This document shows, in pieces, positions 14,967 through 21,239 of a stretch of 21,239 nt of DNA; within the stretch, counting starts at the first letter, position 1; the number at the start of each line of letters is the position of its first letter. The notes below the pieces were generated by a model, which did no database searches, was not told the origin of the DNA, and was given only the letters and a program-made list of their open reading frames with translations. This DNA is from Zoogloea sp035335645 (GTDB taxonomy: Bacteria > Pseudomonadota > Gammaproteobacteria > Burkholderiales > Rhodocyclaceae): positions 1 through 21,239 of the forward strand of contig DAOQMM010000061.1 in NCBI GenBank assembly GCA_035335645.1, written 5' to 3'. The translations under genes were made by a program, and so were the position numbers.

Positions 14967-15941
14967 TCAGACCGAATAGGGCCGATGCAGCCAGTCCCGG
15001 ACGACGGCCACGTCCTTTTCGGGCAGATAGGCGAAGCCGGCGAGGGCGTCCTCCACCACCGCCTGGGCAACCCAGTAGGGGACGGCCTTGGTGGTGAGCA
15101 TGTGGAAGTACCAGGCCATGGGATAGCCGACGGCGCGGTTGAAGCGGATCAGGGCGTCCCCCAGGGCGATGCCGCGGGTGCTCTCGCCGGCGCTGAACTC
15201 CGGCGGGTGGCCGGCCAGGGTGGCGAGGGGCCGGGCGTGCAGGACCGGCTGCTGGTAACGGTCCTGGTGTTCCTGGGTGAGGATCACCCAGTGGTTGCTG
15301 AAAGCGCTGGCGATGCCGGCGCTGCTCCGGTCCCAGTCGGTCAGCAGTCGATGGATCGGTGCCGGTTCGGGCTTCTGGACAAGCATGCGGCGCAGGAAGT
15401 CACCTACGTGCTGGAGCCGGCGGAAGGTATAGGTGGGCAGCCCGATGGGCGGCAAGGCGGCGCTGCCCGCGGCGCGGGGCGGGTCGACCAGGTCCTCGAC
15501 GCTGTCCGGCGTGGTGGCGAAGAGCGCGTGGGCGCGGACCTCCTGCAGGCATTCGATCTCGAGCTGAATAAAGTCTCCGGCGCCTTCGCCGGAGGGGGCC
15601 ACGAGGTAGTGGGTCTGACCGACCAGGCGCGATGCGTAATGGGCCTGGCCAGCGTAGTCGTCGAGGAGGGCCTCAAGCTCGCCACCGCGGGCGTCCAGTT
15701 CCGCATCGACCCAGGCTTCCAGCGAATCGCTCACGCGCTCGCCGGCGCCATCGTAGACGCCCCCCAGGCGATACCAGCCGCCGCGCGAGAAGGCGTGACG
15801 GAACTTCCATTCGGGAACGACGCTGCCAAGGGCGGCGACGAGGCCCGCCGGACCGGTGTTGACGGCCGTGTGGGTGCAGGTTTCGACGATGGCGGGGGCG
15901 AGGGACTTGCAGTACTCGGGCCAGGCCTGGGGGTCTTTCAT
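14967..15941 (-). CDS. Unknown nif-operon protein (324 aa)
   Basis: I do not recognise this 324-residue protein. It has no signal peptide or membrane segment and is mildly acidic, so it is probably cytoplasmic. Notable segments are PAIVETCTHTAVNTGPAGLV (about residues 16-35), SRGGWYRLGGVYDGAGE, FIQLEIECLQEVRAHALFAT and PMAWYFHMLTTKAVPYWVAQ near the C-terminus. It has several cysteines (residues 11 and 21 among them) but no Fe-S ligand pattern. The ATG at 15941 has GAGGAA 7 bases upstream, and the gene follows the LRV gene after 18 bases, so it should be transcribed with nifDK. Being last in the operon, after NifY/NafY and LRV genes, it is plausibly a nitrogenase accessory factor, but that rests only on context. 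Confidence 0.82.
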   Translation of the reverse strand: MKDPQAWPEYCKSLAPAIVETCTHTAVNTGPAGLVAALGSVVPEWKFRHAFSRGGWYRLGGVYDGAGERVSDSLEAWVDAELDARGGELEALLDDYAGQAHYASRLVGQTHYLVAPSGEGAGDFIQLEIECLQEVRAHALFATTPDSVEDLVDPPRAAGSAALPPIGLPTYTFRRLQHVGDFLRRMLVQKPEPAPIHRLLTDWDRSSAGIASAFSNHWVILTQEHQDRYQQPVLHARPLATLAGHPPEFSAGESTRGIALGDALIRFNRAVGYPMAWYFHMLTTKAVPYWVAQAVVEDALAGFAYLPEKDVAVVRDWLHRPYSV

Positions 15942-15959
15942 GGCAATTTCCTCGAGGGA

Positions 15960-16721
15960 TCAGGCGGCTTGGGAATCCGCCAAACGGGCAAGAGCCGCTT
16001 CCCGGACCTCCAGTTCGGGATCCGAAGTGAGCGGCGGCAGAAATTCGAGGGGCGCATTACCCACGGCGGCCAGACGAACCCACCATTCGCTGTCCTGCAG
16101 CAGGGCGGCCGCGAGGCCGGGCAGCGCACGTTCGGCGACGATGGCGCGGACTTCCGGCTCGGGATCGTCGGCGAGCATGTGCAGGGCGAAGGGCGGCAGG
16201 CGCGATGCAACCACCTTGCGGACCTCCCGCTCGGCGTCCTTGGCCAGCCTGGAGAGCTGGCCGTGGGGCAGGCGGCGGGCGACGGTGGCGCGGATGAGGT
16301 AGTCCGGGTCCTGGACCATGCGGGTCAGGAGCGGCTCGGGGAGGCGCGAGGCGACCGACAGGCGGACTTCCCGGTCCGGGTCGCCCAGCATCGAGTCCAG
16401 TTCGTCGGCGGGAATGCGCGTGGCCACGACGCGGCGGACGACTTCGTCCGGGTCGCTGCGCAGGCCGCGGATGGCCTCGACCGGTGCGTAGCGCGCGGCG
16501 ATGGCGCGCCGTTCCCAGAACAGGTCGGCCAGGTAGGCGCCGGAGAGCTCCGGGTTGGCCCGCAGGAAGCGGTCGATCTGGCGGCCGCTGTGGGCGCGGA
16601 TGCAGGCGTCCCCCGGCACGCAACGGCCGGCATTCAGGAAGTCCGGGAAGTAGCTGCAGCCCGAACACAGGCCCAGGCGACCGATGCCGGCGTCGGCCGC
16701 GCCCTTGTCCTCACGCTTCAT
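15960..16721 (-). CDS. LRV (leucine-rich repeat variant) [4Fe-4S] protein
   Basis: The product has 253 residues. The N-terminal part holds four cysteines, C19-x2-C22-x11-C34-x5-C40, expected to bind an Fe-S cluster. Behind it come about seven repeats of 24 residues with the pattern R-x-x-V-A-x-R-(L/I)-P...D-P-(D/E)-x-x-V (for example starting RRVVATRIP, RLSVASRLP, RATVARRLP, RKVVASRLP). This is the LRV fold described from a nif-linked Azotobacter vinelandii protein. The function is unknown; a role in protein contacts during nitrogenase maturation or electron transfer is inferred. The ATG at 16721 was chosen because it sits directly before the cysteine region. It overlaps the 87-aa gene by 11 bases and has only a weak AAGG upstream, so translation is probably coupled. 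Confidence 0.92.
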   Translation of the reverse strand: MKREDKGAADAGIGRLGLCSGCSYFPDFLNAGRCVPGDACIRAHSGRQIDRFLRANPELSGAYLADLFWERRAIAARYAPVEAIRGLRSDPDEVVRRVVATRIPADELDSMLGDPDREVRLSVASRLPEPLLTRMVQDPDYLIRATVARRLPHGQLSRLAKDAEREVRKVVASRLPPFALHMLADDPEPEVRAIVAERALPGLAAALLQDSEWWVRLAAVGNAPLEFLPPLTSDPELEVREAALARLADSQAA

Positions 16722-16974
16722 CGGCCTTGGCGGCAACCAGGATGCCGGTGGCAAGGGCGGCATCATTGGTCACTTCGAGGCAGTGTCCGGTAGCGCCGGA
16801 GATGTAGTAGAGGGCGTGGCCGTCGGTTTCGAGGGCAGCGCGGTAGCGGGGCGACACGTCGTCCTCGCTGCATTCGGTGAAATGCAGGTCGGGAAAACGG
16901 GCACGCAGGCTGGCGATGGCGGCGTCGGCGCGCACGGCGTCGGCCACCAGGGTGAGTTGCTCCGGGGTGATCAC
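16711..16974 (-). CDS. Small unknown nif-operon protein (87 aa)
   Basis: Translation from GTG at 16974 gives 87 residues beginning VITPEQLTLVADAVRADAA. The GTG was chosen because GGAGG lies 7 bases upstream and because the nifY/nafY-like stop sits just before it; no ATG fits this position. The protein has an N-terminal helical part, then FPDLHFTECSEDDV, followed by HALYYISGATGHCLEVT, suggesting a small alpha/beta cytoplasmic domain. I associate short proteins of this kind with nif clusters of proteobacteria, possibly a DUF6129-type family, but this needs a search. It overlaps the LRV gene start by 11 bases. Function is unknown. Confidence 0.75.
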   Translation of the reverse strand: MITPEQLTLVADAVRADAAIASLRARFPDLHFTECSEDDVSPRYRAALETDGHALYYISGATGHCLEVTNDAALATGILVAAKADEA

Positions 16975-16976
16975 GA

Positions 16977-17702
16977 TCAGTCCTCCGCTTCGAGTTCCTC
17001 TTCGAAACGTGCCAGCGACGCGGCCGGCACGCCCATGATCTGGGCCAGCCAAGGCGGCGGGCTGCTGAGACGTCCCTGCAGTTCGGTCAGGATCTCCCGC
17101 GCCGGGCCGCCGGTAGGCTTCTTGACTGGGTGGACACCGGCCCGCACGACCTTGGCGGCGGCGGGACCACCGATGGACTGGACGTACACGATCTGACAGT
17201 CGTTGATGAGTTCGGAGCGGGCGGCGTTGCGGTCCTCGGCCGCATCGGCCTCGACGGTGCTGCGCACGCCGACGAGGCGGATCGCATCGAGGCCGACCTG
17301 GTAGATCAGGAAGCGCTCGCAGGAGCCAAAGTGTCCGTCCAGATTCTCGCCCCGGTTGGCGGCGATGGCTACCCGGATGGAGCCGGGCATGTCACCGTCG
17401 GAATAGGCTTCGACCTCGGGAAAGTCGCCGGCGCCCACGCCCTGGCCCCACAGGAGGCGGATCGCCTCCTTGAGGGTGTCGGCATCCACGCCTACGTGGC
17501 AGCCCTGTTCGGCGAAATCGCCTGCCAGGAGCGCCCGCAGGTCCTCGACGGTGAGGGTGCCGAGCTTGGCTTCGGTGAGGGGGGCTTCGAGCTTGTCGAT
17601 GAGGGCGCCCACGAAGGCGCGTACATCAAGGCCGGCCAGACAGCGGGCCGCCAGGGCGATGCGCAGGGCGGCCTCGCGGGAGGCGATGGGGGAGTCAGAC
17701 AT
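16977..17702 (-). CDS. nifY: NifY/NafY-like FeMo-cofactor-binding accessory protein
   Basis: The product has 241 residues in two parts. Residues about 10-90 form the helical SAM-like N-terminal domain seen in NafY. Residues about 108-210 form the dinitrogenase iron-molybdenum cofactor-binding domain (NifX/NifY/NafY/NifB-C family): IRVAIAANRGENLDGHFGSC, with His124 at the position corresponding to the FeMo-co-binding histidine of NafY, then IVYVQSIGGPAAAKVVRAGV. Such proteins bind the cofactor or apo-MoFe protein during maturation. The ATG at 17702 has GGAG 7 bases upstream. Position after nifDK-nifT favours the name nifY, but nafY cannot be excluded from sequence alone. It ends 2 bases before the 87-aa gene. 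Confidence 0.9.
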   Translation of the reverse strand: MSDSPIASREAALRIALAARCLAGLDVRAFVGALIDKLEAPLTEAKLGTLTVEDLRALLAGDFAEQGCHVGVDADTLKEAIRLLWGQGVGAGDFPEVEAYSDGDMPGSIRVAIAANRGENLDGHFGSCERFLIYQVGLDAIRLVGVRSTVEADAAEDRNAARSELINDCQIVYVQSIGGPAAAKVVRAGVHPVKKPTGGPAREILTELQGRLSSPPPWLAQIMGVPAASLARFEEELEAED

Positions 17703-17732
17703 GACAGGGCTCCAGGAAAGTCCAGAGTGGAA

Positions 17733-17750
17733 CGCCGGCCGGGGCCGGCG
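17733..17750 (-). repeat. Intercistronic hairpin between the ferredoxin and nifY genes
   Basis: CGCCGGC (17733-17739) pairs with GCCGGCG (17744-17750) around a 4-base loop, a 7-bp all-GC stem in the 66-base gap. It has no T-run. It may stabilise the upstream mRNA or reduce read-through into nifY. Confidence 0.45.
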
Positions 17751-17768
17751 CTCGGCACTGGGCTTGCC

Positions 17769-17960
17769 TCAGGCCGGGCTGATGCAGCCGGACGGGCAGA
17801 CGTCTACGCACAGGGGCGAGTCGTTGTGGCCGTCACACTCGGTACAGGTGCTGGCGTCGATCTTGTAAAAGATCTTGCCCGAGCTGATCGACTTGGTCGG
17901 GCAGACGGGCTTGCAGTCGCCGCAGGCGGTACACATGTCGGGATCGATTTTCATTGCCAT
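17769..17960 (-). CDS. 2[4Fe-4S] ferredoxin, nif-type
   Basis: This 63-residue protein has two cluster motifs: C-x2-C-x2-C-x3-CP (CTACGDCKPVCP) and C-x2-C-x8-C-x3-CP (CTECDGHNDSPLCVDVCP). The eight-residue spacer in the second motif is typical of the Allochromatium-type and FdxN-like ferredoxins of proteobacteria. These low-potential carriers can deliver electrons to nitrogenase. In Azoarcus BH72 a ferredoxin gene (fdxN) is cotranscribed with nifHDK, and the arrangement here resembles that. The start at 17960 was chosen for the GAGG 8 bases upstream; an in-frame ATG at 17954 would be two residues shorter. The gene begins 16 bases after nifT. Confidence 0.93.
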   Translation of the reverse strand: MAMKIDPDMCTACGDCKPVCPTKSISSGKIFYKIDASTCTECDGHNDSPLCVDVCPSGCISPA

Positions 17961-17976
17961 GATGAAGTCCTCCAGA

Positions 17977-18201
17977 TCAGTCCTCGGCGGCGCCGAGACG
18001 TTTGGCACGCAGGGAGATGGGCAGGCGCGCGGGTTTGGCGATGGGGTCGATGTAGTACGAGCCGCCATTGTCCAGCTTCAGTTCGCCACCCCATTTTTCC
18101 GGGCTGTCGAATTCGATGGACTCGATGGAGGCTTCCAGGTCGCGCTTCGGGAGATAGAAGGTGAGCCCCTTCTCGCCCTGACGGATCATGATGTTGGCCA
18201 T
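17977..18201 (-). CDS. nifT: NifT/FixU family protein
   Basis: The 74-residue product fits NifT in length, order and motif: MANIMIRQGEKGLTFYLPKR at the start and WGGELKLDNGGSYYIDP in the middle. NifT is a small beta-rich protein usually encoded right after nifK. Its exact function is unclear, and mutants in other diazotrophs often have little phenotype. The ATG at 18201 has GGAG about 9 bases upstream. A very stable hairpin separates it from nifK. Confidence 0.93.
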   Translation of the reverse strand: MANIMIRQGEKGLTFYLPKRDLEASIESIEFDSPEKWGGELKLDNGGSYYIDPIAKPARLPISLRAKRLGAAED

Positions 18202-18222
18202 TTACGAACGCTCCTGCGGAAA

Positions 18223-18246
18223 CGGCGGGGCCTTGCGGCCCCGCCG
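18223..18246 (-). repeat. Stable GCAA-tetraloop hairpin between nifK and nifT
   Basis: On the mRNA strand CGGCGGGGCC and GGCCCCGCCG form a 10-bp perfect stem capped by GCAA, a GNRA-type tetraloop. It lies 12 bases downstream of the nifK stop and 21 bases before the nifT start. No T-run follows, so it is more likely an mRNA stabiliser or partial attenuator than a full terminator. Confidence 0.75.
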
Positions 18247-18258
18247 GTCTGGCCGTGA

Positions 18259-19827
18259 TTAGCGGACCAGGTCGAAGTTGTAGTCGGTGGTGCCCATGCC
18301 GATGGTTTCCTTGTCGAGCTGCTCAAGGACCGCATTGGTGAGCTGGGTGACCACGGACATCATGCCTTCGTAGCCCAGGGTGGTGGCCCGGTGCATGTGG
18401 TGACGGTCGAAGATCGGGAAGCCGATCCGGATCAGCGGCACTTCAAACTCTTCACCCTTGTGACGGGTGTCGCGCTGGATGTACTTGCCGTAGGAGTTGC
18501 CGATCAGGAAGTCGGGCTTGTCGGTGAAGCACAGGCTGCGCATGTGCCACAGGTCGTTGCCGACGTAGACCTTGCCGAGCTTGCCGAAGGGGCTGGCGTC
18601 CAGCAGCTTCTGCACGGCCTTGCCCCAGCGCTTGTTGGCGTTGTGGGACAGGATGTGGGTCGGTTCGGCACCCACTTCCAGCAGGATCTTGACCATGCCC
18701 ATGACGAAGTCCGGGTCGCCGTAGAGGGCGAACTTCTTGCCGTGCAGCCAGGCGTGGCTGTCGGAGATCAGGTCCATGCAGCGGCCGCGTTCCAGTTCCA
18801 GCGAGGCGGGGATGGCCTGGCCGGTCAGCTCGGAGACCTTCATCAGGAACTCGTCGGTCCACTCGACACCCATGGGGATGTTGAGCTTGGGCACGTCGTG
18901 GGCCCAGGTGGTTTCGACGAACTTCTTGGTCTTTTCGAGCTGCCAGGGCTGGAGCAGGACGGTGGTGATCGCGTTCGGCGCGTCCTTGACCTCGTCCATG
19001 GTGGTGCCGCCCGCGTACATGCGGAATTCACCGTCGGCCGGGGTGTCGAACACGTCGGTCGGATCGGACAGCATGGTGTAGCCGACGCCCATTTCGGTGA
19101 GCATGCGCTTCACGACGCGGTAGTTGCCCAGGTAGGTCTCGAAACCCGGCACCAGGTTGATGGTCTGCTTGGTGCCGGCCTTCTTGCCCTCCATGTTGTT
19201 GAGGGTGAAGTAGCGCAGGATGCCTTCTTCCATGTTGTCCCAGCCGGTGGTGTGCGAACCGACGAAGGACGGGGTGTGGGCGAAGGGGACCGGGTACTCC
19301 TGGGGCACGTGGCCGGCCTTCTTGGCGTTGTTGATGAAGGCGTTCAGGTCGTCACCGATGACTTCGGCCATGCAGGTGGTGGAGACGGCGATCATGTCCG
19401 GCTTGTAGATGGCCTTGGCGTTTTCCAGGCCGTCGAACATGTTCTTCTGGCCGCCGAACACCGCGGCATCTTCCGTCATGGAGTCGGACACGCAGGAGCA
19501 CGGTTCCTTGAAGTGACGGTTGAAGTAGGTGCGGAAGTAGGCGACGCAGCCTTGCGAACCATGCACGTAGGGCAGGGTCTTGTGGAAGCCGGAGGCACAC
19601 AGCACGGCGCCGAGGGGCTGGCAGGCCTTGGCCGGATCGACGGTCAGGGCTTCGCGCTGGAAGTTGAGGTCCTGGTATTCCTTGGTGGTGGTCCAGAGGA
19701 AGGTTTCCCAGACCTTGCTCGGCTCATGACGCTCTTCGAATTGCTCGCGCTTCTCGGCGAGGTTCTTCTTGTAGTCGTCATCACGGAACAGCGGGTAGCA
19801 CGGCTTGATTTTGTCAGCAGTTTGCAT
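18259..19827 (-). CDS. nifK: NifK, nitrogenase MoFe protein beta subunit
   Basis: This 522-residue protein, with NifD, forms the alpha2-beta2 dinitrogenase. P-cluster ligands are visible at Cys69 (AKACQPLGA), Cys94 (GSQGCVAYFR) and Cys152 (STTCMAEVIGDD), plus Ser187 (TPSFVGSHTTGW). Each is one residue lower than in the Azotobacter protein, which has 523 residues. The N-terminal ~50-residue extension typical of group I Mo nitrogenases is present. The ATG at 19827 has AAGGAG 6 bases upstream and starts MQTADKIKPCYPLF; the open frame extends upstream to 19926 but without family similarity. A 135-base gap separates it from nifD, and a stable hairpin follows its stop. Confidence 0.98.
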   Translation of the reverse strand: MQTADKIKPCYPLFRDDDYKKNLAEKREQFEERHEPSKVWETFLWTTTKEYQDLNFQREALTVDPAKACQPLGAVLCASGFHKTLPYVHGSQGCVAYFRTYFNRHFKEPCSCVSDSMTEDAAVFGGQKNMFDGLENAKAIYKPDMIAVSTTCMAEVIGDDLNAFINNAKKAGHVPQEYPVPFAHTPSFVGSHTTGWDNMEEGILRYFTLNNMEGKKAGTKQTINLVPGFETYLGNYRVVKRMLTEMGVGYTMLSDPTDVFDTPADGEFRMYAGGTTMDEVKDAPNAITTVLLQPWQLEKTKKFVETTWAHDVPKLNIPMGVEWTDEFLMKVSELTGQAIPASLELERGRCMDLISDSHAWLHGKKFALYGDPDFVMGMVKILLEVGAEPTHILSHNANKRWGKAVQKLLDASPFGKLGKVYVGNDLWHMRSLCFTDKPDFLIGNSYGKYIQRDTRHKGEEFEVPLIRIGFPIFDRHHMHRATTLGYEGMMSVVTQLTNAVLEQLDKETIGMGTTDYNFDLVR

Positions 19828-19962
19828 TGCTTTCTCCTTGCCCGTACCGCTCATCTGCAGTGCCGGGCGCAAGGTTGAAGATCCGGTGTGCCGGGCCCCG
19901 GCCGGTGAAGGACGCTCGGTCCGCAATCACCGGCGCAGGGCGCCGTCGTCCGATTCCTGGGC
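19828..19962 (-). repeat. Structured nifD-nifK spacer
   Basis: The 135-base spacer carries GCCGGTGA (19901-19908) and TCACCGGC (19927-19934), an 8-bp inverted repeat enclosing a smaller GGAC/GTCC hairpin (19910-19913 with 19919-19922). Other GC-rich self-complementary stretches lie on the nifK side. There is no T-run. It may modulate the nifD:nifK translation or mRNA balance. The nifK ribosome site is at its downstream end. Confidence 0.5.
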
Positions 19963-21239
19963 TCAGGCGGCCTTCTTGACGTCCTCTTCCGCAGCCTTCT
20001 TCCAGGGCGGGGTGAGGTTCTTGAAGGTCGGGTTGGACAGGGCGATGTCCATGTCACGGGCGAAGATGGCGAAGCCGTCGTAGCCGTGGTACGGACCGGA
20101 GTAGTCCCAGGAGTGCATCTGGCGCAGGGGAATGCCCATCTTCTGGAAGATGTACTTTTCCTTGATGCCGGAGCCGACCATGTCGGGCTTGAGACGCTTG
20201 ACGAACTCTTCCAGCTCGAAGCCGGTGACGTCGTCGTACAGCAGGGTGGCGTCGCCCATTTCCTTGATGGTGCGGTCGTAGTCGTCGTTGTGGGCGAATT
20301 CGTAGCCCGTGCCGATGACTTCCATGCCCAGATCTTCGTAGGCACCGATCACGTGACGGGGGCGCAGGCCGCCCACGTACAGCATGACCTTCTTGCCTTG
20401 CAGGCGCGGTTTGTACTTGGCGATGATCTCGTCCATCATCACCTGGTAGCGGGCGATCATGGCTTCGGTCTTTTCCTTGACCGAGTCATCGAAGAAGGCA
20501 GCGATCTTGCGGCAGGATTCGACAATCTTCGTCGGGCCGAAGAAGTTGTATTCCATGTAGGGAATACCGTACTTCTCTTCCATGTGACGGGAGATGTAGT
20601 TCATCGAACGGTAGCAGTGCAGCAGGTTCAGCTTGACCTTCGGGGTGTTCATCATCTCGGCGATGGTGCCGTCGCCGGACCACTGGGCCACGACACGCAG
20701 GCCCATTTCTTCGAGGATGATGCGGGTGGCCCAGGCATCGCCGCCGATGTTGTAGTCGCCGATGATGGCCACATCGTAGGGGGTGCTGTCGTAGGCCTGG
20801 CCGTCGCGCTTGTCGAGGACCCAGTCACGGATCGCGTCGTTGGCGATGTGGTGGCCGAGGGACTGGGAGACGCCGCGGAAGCCTTCGCAGCGCACCGGCA
20901 CGACGGGCTTTTCGATGGCCACGGCCGCCTTCTTGGAGACGGACTCGATGTCGTCACCGATCAGGCCGATCGGGCATTCGGACTGCACGGAGATGCCCTT
21001 GTGCAGCGGGAACAGGGTTTCGATTTCTTCGATCAGCTTGGCGAGCTTCTTGTCGCCGCCGAAGACGATGTCCTTCTCCTGGAAGTCGGAGGTGAAGTTC
21101 ATCGTGCCGAAGGTGTCGACACCGGTGGTGCCCACGTAGTAGTTGCGGCGACCGGCGCGGGAATACTGGCCACAGCCGACGGGACCGTGGGAGATGTGGA
21201 TCATGTCCTTGATCGGACCCCACACCACACCCTTGGAAC
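19963..21239 (-). CDS. nifD: NifD, nitrogenase MoFe protein alpha subunit (5' end missing)
   Basis: The frame is open to the window edge, so about the first 66 residues, including P-cluster Cys62 (Azotobacter numbering), lie outside. What is visible matches NifD closely: GVVWGPIKDMIHISHGPVGC contains Val70 and P-cluster Cys88, Arg96 lies in SRAGRRNYY, Cys154 in QSECPIG, and Gln191 and His195 in GVSQSLGHHIAN. The FeMo-co ligands are also present: Cys275 (LLHCYRSMNYISRH) and His442 (MHSWDYSGPY). All identify a standard molybdenum nitrogenase and not the V or Fe-only type. The C-terminus is lysine-rich (WKKAAEEDVKKAA). nifK follows after 135 bases. nifH is expected upstream, outside the window. 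Confidence 0.98.
   Translation of the reverse strand, partial: SKGVVWGPIKDMIHISHGPVGCGQYSRAGRRNYYVGTTGVDTFGTMNFTSDFQEKDIVFGGDKKLAKLIEEIETLFPLHKGISVQSECPIGLIGDDIESVSKKAAVAIEKPVVPVRCEGFRGVSQSLGHHIANDAIRDWVLDKRDGQAYDSTPYDVAIIGDYNIGGDAWATRIILEEMGLRVVAQWSGDGTIAEMMNTPKVKLNLLHCYRSMNYISRHMEEKYGIPYMEYNFFGPTKIVESCRKIAAFFDDSVKEKTEAMIARYQVMMDEIIAKYKPRLQGKKVMLYVGGLRPRHVIGAYEDLGMEVIGTGYEFAHNDDYDRTIKEMGDATLLYDDVTGFELEEFVKRLKPDMVGSGIKEKYIFQKMGIPLRQMHSWDYSGPYHGYDGFAIFARDMDIALSNPTFKNLTPPWKKAAEEDVKKAA

Noticed and set aside
14598..16793. A 731-codon open frame on the plus strand across the nifV promoter, the 324-aa gene and the LRV gene
   Set aside because: It runs through the NifA site and antisense to well-supported genes with good ribosome sites; the translation shows no family features.
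19828..19926. N-terminal extension of nifK to 19926
   Set aside because: AAGGAG just before 19827 and the known NifK length set the start at 19827.
21226..21228. GTG as the start of nifD
   Set aside because: It encodes Val70 (Azotobacter numbering) inside the conserved core; the true start is outside the window.
1..21239. CRISPR arrays, tRNA or rRNA genes, insertion sequences or phage attachment sites
   Set aside because: I saw no regularly spaced direct repeats, no tRNA-like cloverleaf or rRNA sequence, and no transposase or integrase reading frame.

Overview
The window is high-GC DNA carrying molybdenum-nitrogenase (nif) genes. It most resembles a nitrogen-fixing betaproteobacterium of the Rhodocyclales type (Azoarcus, Azospira or Dechloromonas relatives). 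That placement is an inference from gene content (nifDK-nifT-ferredoxin-nifY-lrv; nifV-cysE-nifWZM), base composition and the other gene families present. No rRNA or other taxonomic marker is in the window.

Layout. (1) Bases 1-2088, plus strand: the end of an operon with a circularly permuted ATP-grasp protein (partial), an alpha-E (DUF403) protein and the proteasome-like peptidase Anbu. (2) Bases 2085-6628, minus strand: an operon reading porin-like outer-membrane protein, a short PstS-like periplasmic binding protein, a membrane PAS-GGDEF-EAL protein and a DUF924 protein. Its stop overlaps the Anbu stop. (3) Bases 6849-8006, minus: a secreted protein of unknown family. (4) Bases 8187-10325, minus: the periplasmic tail-specific protease Prc. 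(5) Bases 10479-14550, minus: nifV, nif-type cysE, a helical-repeat protein, nifW, nifZ and nifM, tightly packed. (6) Bases 14967-21239, minus: nifD (5' end outside the window), nifK, nifT, a 2[4Fe-4S] ferredoxin, a nifY/nafY-like gene, an 87-aa unknown gene, an LRV iron-sulfur repeat protein and a 324-aa unknown gene.

How the genes work together. NifD and NifK are the MoFe protein. NifY/NafY, NifW, NifZ and NifM handle cofactor carriage, P-cluster or MoFe maturation and Fe-protein folding. NifV makes homocitrate for FeMo-co, and the nif CysE supplies O-acetylserine for the cysteine used in Fe-S cluster assembly. The ferredoxin probably carries electrons. nifH, nifENB and nifUS are not in the window.

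The strongest regulatory signal lies upstream of nifV: a perfect sigma-54 -24/-12 element, a perfect IHF consensus and a perfect NifA upstream activator sequence, in the right order. The nifDK operon also contains stable inverted repeats between its genes, most notably a 10-bp stem with a GCAA tetraloop directly after nifK. The parts least explained by known biology are the porin / binding-protein / cyclic-di-GMP operon, the unknown genes inside the nif operons, and the cysteine-rich tail of the nif CysE.
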